64,000 nt of DNA from Micromonospora sp. MA102 (GCF_025460765.1 NZ_JAMWEG010000023.1:37128-101127), one strand, 5' to 3'; counted from the first letter of the stretch, positions 24,356 through 35,861 are shown. Made by a program: numbers and translations. The notes: generated by a model from the letters alone, not told the origin.

Positions 24356-25147
24356 GTGACCGAGCCGCTGCTCGTCGACCGCACCGACGCCGTCGTCACC
24401 CTGACGTTGAACCGCCCGACGGCGATGAACTCGCTGGACGTGGCGCTCAAGGAGGCGCTGCGGGACACCCTGGCCGAGCTGGAGGCCGACCGGTCCTGCC
24501 GGGCGGTCGTGCTGGCCGGCGCGGGCGGCTCGTTCAGCGCCGGGCAGGACCTGCGGGAGCACGTGCAGACGCTGGAGGCCGCCGACGCCGACCCGCTCGG
24601 CACCGTGCGGGCGCACTACAACCCGATCGCCGCCCGGCTGGCCAACCTGCCCAAGCCGGTCGTCGCCGCGGTCCGGGGCATGGCCGCCGGCGCCGGCGCC
24701 TCGCTGGCGTTCCTCGCCGACTTCCGCATCGGCGGCCCGAAGACCCGGTTCCTGATGGCCTTCGCCGGCGTCGGGCTGGCCGCCGACACCGGCGCCTCCT
24801 GGACGCTGCCCCGGCTGGTCGGCCACGCCAAGGCCGTCGAGCTGCTGATGCTCGCCGAGCCGGTGGGCGCCGAGGACGCCTGCCGGCTGGGCCTGCTCAC
24901 CCGGCTCGTCGACGACGACGAGAAGGTGCTCCCGGCCGCGCAGGAGCTGGCCGCCCGGCTCGCCGCCGGCCCGACCGTCGCGTACGGGGCGATCAAGCGC
25001 CAGCTCTCCATCGCCGACGCCGGCACCCTGGCCGACGCGCTGGCCGCCGAGGCACAGGCCCAGGCGATCTGCGGCGCCACCGCCGACCACCGGGCCGCCA
25101 CCATGGCGTTCGTGAACAAGCAGAAGCCGGTCTTCGAGGGCCGCTGA
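24356..25147 (+). CDS. Enoyl-CoA hydratase/isomerase, PaaG-like
   Basis: 263 residues. Crotonase signatures GAGGSFSAGQDLREH (oxyanion hole) and VRGMAAGAGASLAFLADF, then GVGLAADTGASWTLPRLVG, in which the Asp matches the single catalytic acid of PaaG (ring-1,2-epoxyphenylacetyl-CoA isomerase). Together with the preceding paaX this points to phenylacetate or a related aryl-CoA pathway, although no other paa gene is present here. GTG start at 24356 with AAGGG upstream. Confidence 0.87.
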   Translation: MTEPLLVDRTDAVVTLTLNRPTAMNSLDVALKEALRDTLAELEADRSCRAVVLAGAGGSFSAGQDLREHVQTLEAADADPLGTVRAHYNPIAARLANLPKPVVAAVRGMAAGAGASLAFLADFRIGGPKTRFLMAFAGVGLAADTGASWTLPRLVGHAKAVELLMLAEPVGAEDACRLGLLTRLVDDDEKVLPAAQELAARLAAGPTVAYGAIKRQLSIADAGTLADALAAEAQAQAICGATADHRAATMAFVNKQKPVFEGR

Positions 25148-25158
25148 CCCGTCGCGGG

Positions 25159-25782
25159 TCAGTCGTCCTCCTCGGGATCCTGGTTGGCCTCGGCGCCGAG
25201 CACGAACGCCTGCATGGCCAGCTCGTCACCGGCCGGCGAGACGAAGGCCGGCAGTTCGCGCGGGCCCAGCTCCTGCACGTAGGCCCAGAACAGCCGGACG
25301 GCCTCGGCGGGTGAGGCCGCCTCGATCGGCAGGTCGAGGCTGACCAGCCAGGAGCGGCGGGCCGGCGGCGGGCCGATCCGGTCGGCCAGCTCCCGGAAAC
25401 GGCCCGGGTCGAGCCCGGTGACCGGCCCGTCGAGGGCCAGGTCGGCGACCGGCACCGGCTCGTCCAGGACCCGCCGGGTGTACGTCACCGCGAGCACCCC
25501 CGGGCCGACCTCGGACTGCGGGTCGTCCGGGTCCTCCCGGGTCTCCCCGCTGGCCGCTGCGACCCGGCCGAGCGCCACCAGCCGCAGCGGTTGATCGACC
25601 AGCACCGCCACCGGGTCACCGGGCCGGGGCCCGGCGGCCTCGTCGAGCCCGGTCAGCTCCAGCGTGTCGTGGTGCACGAGCCGCTCGGCCTCGTAGCGCT
25701 CGGCGGGCAGCAGCACCGCCCAAGCGCCCGGGGCCGTGCCGCCCTCGATCGTCCCGCTCGTCCGCGGCTGGGTGTCGGTCAT
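25159..25782 (-). CDS. Conserved hypothetical protein, possible PUA/EVE-like N terminus
   Basis: 207 residues. The first 70 residues (GAWAVLLPAERYEAERLVHH, GDPVAVLVDQPLRLVALGRV) read like a PUA/EVE-type beta barrel, which is inference. The rest is acidic and includes RRSWLVSLDLPIEAASPAEA and an acidic C terminus ending EEDD. It lies directly downstream of tag on the same strand, 54 nt away. Function unknown. Confidence 0.65.
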   Translation of the reverse strand: MTDTQPRTSGTIEGGTAPGAWAVLLPAERYEAERLVHHDTLELTGLDEAAGPRPGDPVAVLVDQPLRLVALGRVAAASGETREDPDDPQSEVGPGVLAVTYTRRVLDEPVPVADLALDGPVTGLDPGRFRELADRIGPPPARRSWLVSLDLPIEAASPAEAVRLFWAYVQELGPRELPAFVSPAGDELAMQAFVLGAEANQDPEEDD

Positions 25783-25836
25783 GTCCCAATACCATCACGC
25801 CGGACCGCGGCCGGTCCCGTCGCGTCCGTCGGCGGG

Positions 25837-26430
25837 TCAGGCCGCCGGTCGGTCACCGGCCACGTGGCAGCCGGCCAGGTGGTCGTCGACCATTCCGGTG
25901 GCCTGCATCAGCGCGTAGGCCGTGGTCGGGCCGACGAAGCGGAAGCCGCTCTTCTTGAGCGCCTTGGCCATCGCGGTCGACTCCGGGGTGAGCGCCGGCA
26001 CCTCGGCGAACGACCGCGGCCGGGCCGCCCGGGGCGGCGGCGCGTAGGACCAGAGCAGCGTGGAGAGCCCGTCGGGCAGCGCCAGGGCTGCCCGGGCGTT
26101 GGCGATGGCCGCCTCGACCTTGGCCCGGTTGCGGACGATCCCCGCGTCGGCCAGCAGCCGGGCCACGTCGGCCTCGCCGTAGCCGGCGACCTTGTCGATG
26201 CGGAACTCGTCGAAGGCCAGGCGGAACGCGGGCCGCTTGCGCAGGATGGTCAGCCAGGACAGGCCGGACTGGAACGCCTCCAGCGTCAGCCGCTCGTAGA
26301 GCGCGTCGTCGCCGCGCAGCGGCCGGCCCCACTCCTCGTCGTGGTAGACGGCGTAGTCCGGGGTGCTCGCCCCCCAGGCGCAGCGGGGCAGCCCGTCGGC
26401 GCCGGTCACCAGGTCAGTCACGCCGTACAC
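25837..26430 (-). CDS. tag: DNA-3-methyladenine glycosylase I
   Basis: 197 residues. The Zn-binding residues of Tag are kept: Cys in PRCAWG, His in YAVYHDEEWG, and the C-terminal His and Cys in DDHLAGCH. EAFQSGLSWLTILRKRPAFR is the family core. The enzyme excises 3-methyladenine from alkylated DNA. The start could be the GTG at 26430 or the one at 26421. Order with the SRPBCC and DivIVA genes recalls Rv1209-Rv1210. Confidence 0.95.
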   Translation of the reverse strand: MYGVTDLVTGADGLPRCAWGASTPDYAVYHDEEWGRPLRGDDALYERLTLEAFQSGLSWLTILRKRPAFRLAFDEFRIDKVAGYGEADVARLLADAGIVRNRAKVEAAIANARAALALPDGLSTLLWSYAPPPRAARPRSFAEVPALTPESTAMAKALKKSGFRFVGPTTAYALMQATGMVDDHLAGCHVAGDRPAA

Positions 26431-26468
26431 GGTAGGTCAGCCCACCGACAACGGGCGACGACCGGTGG

Positions 26469-26966
26469 TCAGGGCAGCCGGCCCTGCTCGACCAGCCGAG
26501 CGAACTTCTTCAACGCCTGCGTCAGGCTGAACTTCGAGCCGGGCCAGAGCACCGGCCAGGCCACCCGGCCGGCCGGCCCGCCCGGCAGGTGGAACCACTC
26601 GTGCCAGACCACCTGGGTCCGGTCCCGCTCCATGGGGGTGCAGCGCAGCACACCGGGCCCGCGCAGCAGCTTGCCGCAGTGCACCACGCCGACCTCGTAC
26701 GGCGCGTCCACCCGCACCACCCGCATCTCGTCGCGGAGCACGGCCGGACCGAGCGCGGTGACCGCCTCGACCAGGCTTCCCTCGCCGCCGTCCCCCTCGA
26801 CCACCCGCACGGTGGTGAGCGGGATCCAGTCGGACTGCCGCTCCCAGGCGGTCAGCGCGGCGAAGACGCGTTCGGCCGGCGCCTCGACGATCACCGACGC
26901 GGTGACCTCGGCGGCCCCGGGCTGCGCCGCCTCGGCGAAGCCGGCGCCACCGTCCGCGCCGGTCAC
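26469..26966 (-). CDS. SRPBCC family protein
   Basis: 165 residues. VTASVIVEAPAERVFAALTAWERQSDWIP is the opening strand-helix of the START/polyketide cyclase-like lipid-binding fold; WHEWFHLPGGPAGR leads to the long C-terminal helix. Function unknown. Its GTG start overlaps the DivIVA gene stop by 4 nt (GTGA), so it is translationally coupled to it. Confidence 0.82.
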   Translation of the reverse strand: MTGADGGAGFAEAAQPGAAEVTASVIVEAPAERVFAALTAWERQSDWIPLTTVRVVEGDGGEGSLVEAVTALGPAVLRDEMRVVRVDAPYEVGVVHCGKLLRGPGVLRCTPMERDRTQVVWHEWFHLPGGPAGRVAWPVLWPGSKFSLTQALKKFARLVEQGRLP

Positions 26967-27655
26967 GCGGACTCCGAGCGGACCACGGGCCCGCGCTCGG
27001 AGTCGGAGTCGGCGATCGGGTCGTCGTCGCGCGCCCCGGTGGGATCGCGGTCGGTCGGGTCGGTGGGCGGCCGGAGGCCCACCTCGGGCGGGGTCTCGTC
27101 GACGTGGGCCGCCACCGGGGCGACAGGGGCGGGCCCGCCGGTGGCCGGGGCGGCGGACGGCAGGGTGGCCACGTCCTCGACGGCGGCGGCGGCCGGGGCC
27201 TCGGCCACGCCGGCCTCGGCGGTCGGCGGCTCGGCGCCGGGGGCGGGCGGAGCGGTGACCGGCGGTGGGGCGGGGGCCTCGGCCTCCGAACCGGTCGCGG
27301 CGGCCTCCGCGCGGGCCCGGCGCAGCGCGTCGGCCTCCTCGGTCCGGCCCTCGCGGAGGGCGGCGTTCTCGGCCTCCAGCACACCGATCAGCTCGGTCTT
27401 GTAGCCGATGTCGTAGGCGGCCCGGCGCATCGCCGCGTCGACCTGCGCCATCCGGTAGCCGCGCAGCGCGGTGTCGAAGCGCACCTCGGCGACGTCCGAC
27501 TCGTCCAGGGGGCGGCTGCCCGGCAGCGGCACGGCCCGGCCGTCCGGCTCGACCGGCGCCAGGCCCGGATCCCGCCCGGAGACCAGCACCGTCACCCCGA
27601 ACACCACCGCCGCCACGGTCAGCGCGACGACCAAGAGGAGCAGAACCTCACCCAT
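26963..27655 (-). CDS. DivIVA domain membrane protein
   Basis: 230 residues. One N-terminal membrane helix (LLLLVVALTVAAVVFGVTVL), a DivIVA-type segment with VRFDTALRGYRMAQVDAAMR and a short coiled coil, then about 110 residues of Pro/Ala/Glu-rich disordered tail. DivIVA-like proteins sit at curved membrane or poles in Actinobacteria; this short form is an accessory member of unknown role. It is divergent from folP and followed by the SRPBCC gene with a 4-nt overlap. Confidence 0.83.
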   Translation of the reverse strand: MGEVLLLLVVALTVAAVVFGVTVLVSGRDPGLAPVEPDGRAVPLPGSRPLDESDVAEVRFDTALRGYRMAQVDAAMRRAAYDIGYKTELIGVLEAENAALREGRTEEADALRRARAEAAATGSEAEAPAPPPVTAPPAPGAEPPTAEAGVAEAPAAAAVEDVATLPSAAPATGGPAPVAPVAAHVDETPPEVGLRPPTDPTDRDPTGARDDDPIADSDSERGPVVRSESA

Positions 27656-27832
27656 GGGGAGATCGTGGCATGCGGGCGGGGATCGGGCGAGCCCTCCGCC
27701 GCCACCGATCGGAATCGCCGCCGCTGGGTCCTCGGGGCGGGCGGGGGCCCGGCGACGCCGCGCGGCCCGGGCCGGGCGGGACCGGATAGCGTCGGGGTCG
27801 ACCGGTGGAAGATCGGCGCGGAGGAGGCGGGC

Positions 27833-28702
27833 ATGACCGGGGCGCTGCGGCTCGGCGGGCGGACCTTCTCCCCCGGCGACCTCGTCGTGATGGCGATCGT
27901 CAACCGCACGCCGGACTCGTTCTTCGACCGGGGCGCCACGTTCGCGCAGGACAGCGCGCTGCGCGCGGTCGAGCGGGCGGTGACCGAGGGCGCGGAGATC
28001 ATCGACATCGGCGGGGTGAAGGCCGGGCCCGGCGACGAGGTCGACGTGGCCGAGGAGATCCGCCGGACGGTGGACACGATCGCCGCGGTCCGGGCCGCCT
28101 TCCCGGACGTGGTCATCTCGATCGACACCTGGCGGGCCGAGGTGGCGGTGGAGGCGGTGGCGGCCGGCGCCGACCTGCTCAACGACACCTGGTCGGGGGC
28201 GGATCCGGCGCTGGCCCGGGTCGCCGCGGCGACCGGCGCCGGGCTGGTCTGCTCGCACGCGGGCGGGCTCGCCCCGCGGACCCGGCCGCACCGGGCCGCC
28301 TTCGACGACGTGGTGGCCGACGTGCTCGCGACGGTCACCGGCCTCGCCGAGCGCGCGGTCGGCCTCGGCGTCCGGCAGGACGGCATCCTGATCGACCCGG
28401 CGCACGATTTCGGCAAGAACACCCGGCACTCGTTGGAGATCACCCGGCGGCTGGGCGAGTTGACCGAGACCGGCTGGCCGCTGCTGGTCGCCCTGTCGAA
28501 CAAGGACTTCGTCGGCGAGACGCTGGACCTGCCGGTGCCCGAGCGGCTGGAGGGCACCCTGGCGGCCACCGCCGTGTCGGCCTGGCTGGGCGCCCGGGTG
28601 TTCCGCGCCCACCAGGTCCGCGAGACCCGCCGGGTGCTCGACATGGTGGCGTCCATCCGGGGCGACCGGCCGCCCGCGCTGACCCGGCGCGGCCTGGCCT
28701 GA
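27833..28702 (+). CDS. folP2: Dihydropteroate synthase-like protein, FolP2 type
   Basis: 289 residues with GAGGAGG before the ATG. The TIM barrel pieces are MAIVNRTPDSFFDRGATF, ISIDTWRAEVAVEAVAAG, LLNDTWSGADP and VALSNKDFVGETL. In catalytic DHPS the latter is SRK(R/D)F; here Arg is replaced by Asn, as in the FolP2 (Rv1207) type, which was reported to lack DHPS activity in M. tuberculosis. A folate role is therefore doubtful. Gene order next to the DivIVA and tag genes agrees with the FolP2 assignment. Confidence 0.87.
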   Translation: MTGALRLGGRTFSPGDLVVMAIVNRTPDSFFDRGATFAQDSALRAVERAVTEGAEIIDIGGVKAGPGDEVDVAEEIRRTVDTIAAVRAAFPDVVISIDTWRAEVAVEAVAAGADLLNDTWSGADPALARVAAATGAGLVCSHAGGLAPRTRPHRAAFDDVVADVLATVTGLAERAVGLGVRQDGILIDPAHDFGKNTRHSLEITRRLGELTETGWPLLVALSNKDFVGETLDLPVPERLEGTLAATAVSAWLGARVFRAHQVRETRRVLDMVASIRGDRPPALTRRGLA

Positions 28703-28908
28703 CGGCGACAACTCCAGTGCGGCCCCCGGCCACGATTCGGCCTCCGTGCCGTCAGGTCCTGTCTCGCGGATCACGTCCGCCAGTGCTTGCGCCTGGTTGA
28801 TCACCCACGCTCCACCCGGTTGCGCCTGCGATCTCCCGGCACGGCACGGCCCGCGGAATGCGGCTGGTTTCTCTTGTGCAGATAGGTCTGTGATGCAAAG
28901 CTAACTTC

Positions 28909-29643
28909 ATGGCACACGAGTCCGTTCCCCAGGCGAACAGCCCTCACGAGCTGCTGGCGGCCGTGCGTGACCTGACACGCCGCGTCCGTGTCGCCCAGCG
29001 CGCCACCTGGTTCCCGCTGCTGGTCTTCGCGACGATCACCCTGGTCGCGATACCCGTCTACCGGTACGCCCCCTACCTCGACGTCTTCGGCACCTGCCGA
29101 TCCCGCCCGCAGCACACGGTCTGCAAGGCGCCCAACCCGGCGGAGCTCGGGTACTGGACAGTCGCGCTGCTGCTCGCCTACGCGGCGATCGCAGCCTTCT
29201 ACATCAGGCAGTCCCGACGGCGCGGCGTGGGCACCACCATCCGCCCCTACGTCGTCGTCGGCGTCGCGTTGGCCGTCCTGATGACGGCCGTGTCGGTCTG
29301 GTTGACGTTCCATCCGCTCCTTCCCCAGCCCGCCGATCCCTTCACCACCGACCCGGTGCAGATCGAGGTCGGGCCAGCCGTGTGGCTCGTCAACGGGCTG
29401 GCCAGTCCCCTGGCGGCGATCGGGCTGGCGCTGCTGGTGCTCGCCTGGGTCGAACGCCACTGGGCGCTGCTCGCGTACACCCTCGGCTACCTGGCGATCG
29501 GGATGGTGCAGGGCAACCAGGTCATTCGCTCGTCGTCGCCGTGGTTCTTCCTGCCGTACCTGCTCGTCCCGGCGGCGGTGCTGCTGCTGGGCGCCGCCGC
29601 CTTCGCCCTGTTCCGGCCGACCCCCGAGGTTCGCACGCGATGA
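28909..29643 (+). CDS. Five-helix membrane protein of unknown function
   Basis: 244 residues with about five or six hydrophobic helices (first at 35-55) and a conserved-looking loop VFGTCRSRPQHTVCKAPNP with two cysteines outside the membrane. I do not recognise the family. Its stop overlaps the start of a winged-helix regulator (ATGA), a common pairing of membrane sensor or transporter with its repressor. Confidence 0.7.
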   Translation: MAHESVPQANSPHELLAAVRDLTRRVRVAQRATWFPLLVFATITLVAIPVYRYAPYLDVFGTCRSRPQHTVCKAPNPAELGYWTVALLLAYAAIAAFYIRQSRRRGVGTTIRPYVVVGVALAVLMTAVSVWLTFHPLLPQPADPFTTDPVQIEVGPAVWLVNGLASPLAAIGLALLVLAWVERHWALLAYTLGYLAIGMVQGNQVIRSSSPWFFLPYLLVPAAVLLLGAAAFALFRPTPEVRTR

Positions 29644-29972
29644 CCGATCACCCCGCCAACGGCCTCGACGACGTCGTCCACCAGCGCGTCCGGCTCGGCA
29701 TCATGGCCATCGCGCACCAGGCCCGCCAGGTCGAGTTCGGCTTCCTCCGTACCACCCTGCAGCTGACCGCGGGCAACCTCGGGCAGCACCTGGCCGTCCT
29801 GGAGAAGGCCGAGCTGATCCAGATCGAGAAGGGCTACGAGGGCAAGCGCCCGCGCACCTGGGTAACCCTCACCGTCGCCGGTCAGGCCGCCCTGCGGGAC
29901 GAGATCGCCCACCTCAAGCAACTCATCCAGCAGGTAGAACAAGCGGAGACGCCGCCGACCGCCGACCGGTGA
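29640..29972 (+). CDS. Winged-helix transcriptional regulator (MarR/HTH_34-like)
   Basis: 110 residues. QRVRLGIMAIAHQARQVEFG, then LQLTAGNLGQHLAVLEKAEL is the recognition helix region, followed by the wing KRPRTWVTLT. The short length and fold match the single-domain HTH_34 group. Start and previous stop overlap in ATGA, so it is co-translated with the membrane protein gene. Confidence 0.83.
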   Translation: MTDHPANGLDDVVHQRVRLGIMAIAHQARQVEFGFLRTTLQLTAGNLGQHLAVLEKAELIQIEKGYEGKRPRTWVTLTVAGQAALRDEIAHLKQLIQQVEQAETPPTADR

Positions 29973-30000
29973 CCGGCGGGCCGCCGGCGTGCGCGGACCG

Positions 30001-30378
30001 TCAGGTCCAGCGGAGGATGTTCCGGCGCCAGGCGTAGAGGATGCCGAGCGCCACCACGGCGACGAACACGCCCATCTCCACCACGGTGGTCACGCCGAAT
30101 CCGGGCCGGTCGAAGACCAGCGCCCAGGGGAAGAGGAAGACCGCCTCCACGGCGAAGAGGACGTAGAGGTAGGCGTAGACGTAGTAGCGGATCCGCATCT
30201 GCGCCCAGTCGCCGCCGACCGGATCGAGACCGCACTCGTAGGTGGCCCGCTTGCCCCAGGGATCGGCCGGACGGCCGGGACGTAACACCCGATTGGCCGA
30301 GAACGCCGTAACGAAGAAGAGCACGGCGGCAAGGAGCAGGAGACCGAGCGTGGCGTACGAGCCGAGGTATCCCGTCAC
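30001..30378 (-). CDS. nuoA: NADH-quinone oxidoreductase subunit A
   Basis: 125 residues, three membrane helices, with the conserved TYECGLDPVGGDWAQMRIRYY loop and the Glu in FAVEAVFLFPW. It would be a membrane-arm subunit of complex I. It is alone: the gene downstream is on the other strand, no nuoB follows, and the upstream gene is divergent. TAGGCT lies seven nt before the GTG, so the transcript is leaderless. Confidence 0.93.
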   Translation of the reverse strand: MTGYLGSYATLGLLLLAAVLFFVTAFSANRVLRPGRPADPWGKRATYECGLDPVGGDWAQMRIRYYVYAYLYVLFAVEAVFLFPWALVFDRPGFGVTTVVEMGVFVAVVALGILYAWRRNILRWT

Positions 30379-30385
30379 GGTCGGG

Positions 30386-30391
30386 AGCCTA
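30386..30391 (-). promoter_or_regulatory. -10 element TAGGCT for nuoA, leaderless
   Basis: AGCCTA on the + strand is TAGGCT on the minus strand, ending seven nt before the nuoA GTG. Confidence 0.5.
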
Positions 30392-30507
30392 CCGGGCCGG
30401 CCGTCGCGACACCCGAAACACGTTACGTATTTGTTTCCTCTGGGGACTAGTGCACGAAGGCAACTGTTGTCAAATAATGAGACCTCACTGAGCGTCACGG
30501 AGGACAG

Positions 30508-31941
30508 ATGCCCCGCCCCCGCGTACGGCCTGCTCGGCGCGCCGCGCTCCGCGGCATCCCCGCGCTGCTCGCGCCCGCGCTGCTCGCCGGGATCGCGGCG
30601 GCCGTCGCGGTGGGGCCGGCCTGGGCGGCGGCCTCGCCGACCGTGACCGCCGTGGTCCAGGCAGCCGATCCGGGTGACCCGGGCGAGCCCGGAGGCGACC
30701 CCGGCACCGACCCGACCGAGGCGACACCGACCGTGGACCCGACGACGACGGCGCCGGCGCCCACCAGCCCGCCGCCGACGGAGGAGGTGCCGACCACGCC
30801 GGCGACACCGACCACCACCCCGCCGGCGCCGACGACCACGGTCGCCGAACCGGCGCCCACCACCACGGCGCCCACCACCGCGCCGCCTCCCACGTCGGCC
30901 GGACCGCCGCCCGTGGTGTCCCCGCCCCGGCCGGGCCAGCCGGCGGGCAGCCCGCTCGGCGTGCGGGTCACCACCGACGACGTCGTGCTGACCCCCGCCT
31001 ACTGGAACGCGGACAGCACGGTGACCACGCTGCGGGTGACGGTGACCAACACCGGGGGCCGGCCGGAGCTGATCCGCCTCGGCTACACCCTGCCGCCCGG
31101 CCTGAGCGACGCCGGCACTCCGGGCTGCGCCTCGGCCGGCGGGAGCAGCTACCACTGCGGCGGGTGGACCACCGCGCCGGGCGCCCAGTTCCGCGCCTCG
31201 ATCCGCGTGCGGGTCGGCGGCACCGCCTGGCGGTCCATGCCGCTGAGCGGGTCGGTCCAGGTCACCGCCACCGCGCCCGGCGTGGCGAGCCCGGCCGGCG
31301 ACGACGAGGGCTTCGCGGTCCTCTTCCCGCCCGGGCCGCCGGTGCCCGGCATCTCGCTCCGCGCCGACGAGGTCCTCTTCGACATCAGCGGCGCTCCGAG
31401 CACCCTGGGCGTGCGCCTCGGCAACACCGGCGAGGTCGACGCCGCCGGCCGGGTCGACGTGGTCCTCCCCGCGGGAGTGAGCGTCACCGATCCCCCGGCC
31501 GGCTGCGCCCCGGCGGGTCCCGACCGGACCCGGTGCGCGCTGGGCACCGTCCCGGCCGGCCGCACCGTCAGCCTGAGCCTGCCGGTGACCGCCTCGGCGG
31601 AGGCCCAGCGTCGGGCCCCGCTGGCCGGCGCCGTCGTCGCGCGGCTGGACCCGCGCAGCGGGCGCGACCGGCAGGTGCAGATGAGCTTCCGGATCACCGC
31701 GGCGGCCGCGCTGGCCACCCCGCCCGTCGGGGCGCCCACTCCGACCGGGTCGCAGGGCGTGGTGGCCGCCGCCGCGCCGGACACCGACGACGACGTCACC
31801 TCGGTGCACCGGACCGCGGTGACCCTGATCGCGGTCTCCGGCCTGCTGGTCGTGCTCGCGCTGGCGCTGGCCACCACCTCGCTGCGCCGCCGCATGGGAG
31901 CCGCGGCCGCGGAGCCCGTCGCCCGCCCCGCCGAGGAGTGA
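30508..31941 (+). CDS. Secreted, C-terminally anchored Pro/Thr-rich protein
   Basis: 477 residues. A basic N terminus and signal peptide ending near AWAAA (about 45), a Pro/Thr/Glu stalk (about 55-145), two immunoglobulin-like DUF11-type repeats (from TTLRVTVTNTGGRPE and STLGVRLGNTGEVD) and a C-terminal membrane helix (TLIAVSGLLVVLALALATTS) with a basic end. It is probably a cell-wall or surface protein. GGAGG lies before the ATG. It is divergent from nuoA; no enzyme motif is seen. Confidence 0.8.
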   Translation: MPRPRVRPARRAALRGIPALLAPALLAGIAAAVAVGPAWAAASPTVTAVVQAADPGDPGEPGGDPGTDPTEATPTVDPTTTAPAPTSPPPTEEVPTTPATPTTTPPAPTTTVAEPAPTTTAPTTAPPPTSAGPPPVVSPPRPGQPAGSPLGVRVTTDDVVLTPAYWNADSTVTTLRVTVTNTGGRPELIRLGYTLPPGLSDAGTPGCASAGGSSYHCGGWTTAPGAQFRASIRVRVGGTAWRSMPLSGSVQVTATAPGVASPAGDDEGFAVLFPPGPPVPGISLRADEVLFDISGAPSTLGVRLGNTGEVDAAGRVDVVLPAGVSVTDPPAGCAPAGPDRTRCALGTVPAGRTVSLSLPVTASAEAQRRAPLAGAVVARLDPRSGRDRQVQMSFRITAAAALATPPVGAPTPTGSQGVVAAAAPDTDDDVTSVHRTAVTLIAVSGLLVVLALALATTSLRRRMGAAAAEPVARPAEE

Positions 31942-32038
31942 GTGACGGGTGTGTCCGGCCGGTTGCGGTGATCTGAATTACGGGCTGCGGTACTAAAGGC
32001 CGCAAAGCCGGGCATACAACGGCCCGATCAGGTCCCAT

Positions 32039-32078
32039 ACGTCGGACCTCCACCAAGGTGGCCCTAAGGGACCGACGT
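32039..32078. promoter_or_regulatory. Inverted repeat and -10 upstream of korA
   Basis: ACGTCGG (32039-32045) and CCGACGT (32072-32078) are perfect inverted repeats 33 bp apart; the right arm runs into TAGGCT (32078-32083), a likely -10. CCACC/GGTGG lies between them. Confidence 0.45.
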
Positions 32079-32155
32079 AGGCTCTGACGTGAGAGATGAA
32101 GCGGGCCGAACCCATCGACGGACGGCCGGCGGCAGCAGCGCGTCTAGGAGGGCAC

Positions 32156-32229
32156 GTGGCCGGGCAAGGCGGAGTCACCATCACGTTCAGCCGCCCGTGC
32201 GACGGCGCTCAGCGAAGCGAGGTGCGGGC

Positions 32230-32233
<4 letters not shown>
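32156..32233 (+). CDS. Possible 25-residue leader peptide coupled to korA
   Basis: GTG at 32156 with AGGAGG four nt upstream opens a 25-codon frame (VAGQGGVTITFSRPC...) whose TGA (32231-32233) overlaps the korA GTG in GTGA. This would couple korA translation to the leader. No run of one amino acid is seen. It may be only a chance frame in a long leader. Confidence 0.4.
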
Positions 32234-35104
<2,871 letters not shown>

Positions 35105-35123
35105 CGCGTCCCTGACGACCGAG

Positions 35124-35160
35124 AAGGGCGGGCCGTTCCCCGAGGGGACGGCCCGCCCTT
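35124..35160. terminator. Terminator of korAB
   Basis: AAGGGCGGGCCGTTCCCC pairs with GGGGACGGCCCGCCCTT with one bulged base; TTTC follows in the + direction. It also serves the convergent azoR. Confidence 0.88.
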
Positions 35161-35171
35161 TCATGGTCGGG

Positions 35172-35819
35172 TCAGGCCACCGCGGCGGCCGGCACCCACA
35201 GCTCGTCGATGGCCCGCTCGGCCGCCGCGAGGCTCTGCTCGTGCAGCGGGATCAGCTCGGCCATGGCCGGGGTGACCGGCGCCAGGGTCAGCTCGGCCGA
35301 GATGAAGCGCGGCTCCAGGCCGGTCATCGACAGGCCGTGCGGCAGCCAGGGCTCGGCGTGGTCCCAGCCCTCGCGCGGGGTGCCCGGGCCGTAGCCGCCA
35401 CCCCGGGTGCCCAGCACGATGAACTCGCGCCCGCCGAGCAGGCCGGCCCCGGTGGCCGGGTCGTACGCGATGCCCGGCGCGATGAGGTGGTCGACCCACG
35501 TCTTCACGCTGCTCGGCGCTCCGTAGTTGTAGAGCGGCAGGCCGAGCAGGATCGTGTCGGCCCGCTTCACCTCGCCCACCAGCTGCTCGCTCAGCTGCCA
35601 GGACGCGCGCTGCGCCGGGGTGTGCTGCTCCGCCGGCACCATCCGTGCCAGGCCGCTGGCCTCATCGAGATGGGGCAGCGGCTCCCGGCCGAGGTCGCGG
35701 TGGGTGACCGTGCCGCCCGGGTTTGCGGCGCGCCACGCGGCGGCGGCCCGCGCGGTGAGCCGCCGGCTGACCGAGTGCTCGCCCCGGATGCTGGAGTCGA
35801 TGTACAACAGGTGTGCCAT
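35172..35819 (-). CDS. azoR: FMN-dependent NADH-azoreductase
   Basis: 215 residues. LLYIDSSIRGEHSVSR (FMN phosphate loop), LPLYNYGAPSSVKTWVDHL and LGTRGGGYGPGT are characteristic of AzoR flavodoxin-like quinone/azo reductases. It reduces quinones by two electrons in the cytoplasm. GGAGGG lies eight nt before the ATG. It is divergent from a MarR regulator with 84 nt between starts, a common arrangement in which MarR represses azoR until quinone or electrophile stress. Confidence 0.92.
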   Translation of the reverse strand: MAHLLYIDSSIRGEHSVSRRLTARAAAAWRAANPGGTVTHRDLGREPLPHLDEASGLARMVPAEQHTPAQRASWQLSEQLVGEVKRADTILLGLPLYNYGAPSSVKTWVDHLIAPGIAYDPATGAGLLGGREFIVLGTRGGGYGPGTPREGWDHAEPWLPHGLSMTGLEPRFISAELTLAPVTPAMAELIPLHEQSLAAAERAIDELWVPAAAVA

Positions 35820-35861
35820 GCGATTAACCCTCCACAGATCGTTTGTGTAGCGCCAACCATT

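Noticed and set aside
32089..32229. N-terminal extension of KorA from a GTG at 32089
   Set aside because: The extension is Arg/Ser/His-rich with no homology to KorA starts; the GTG at 32230 has GAGG and the normal N terminus.
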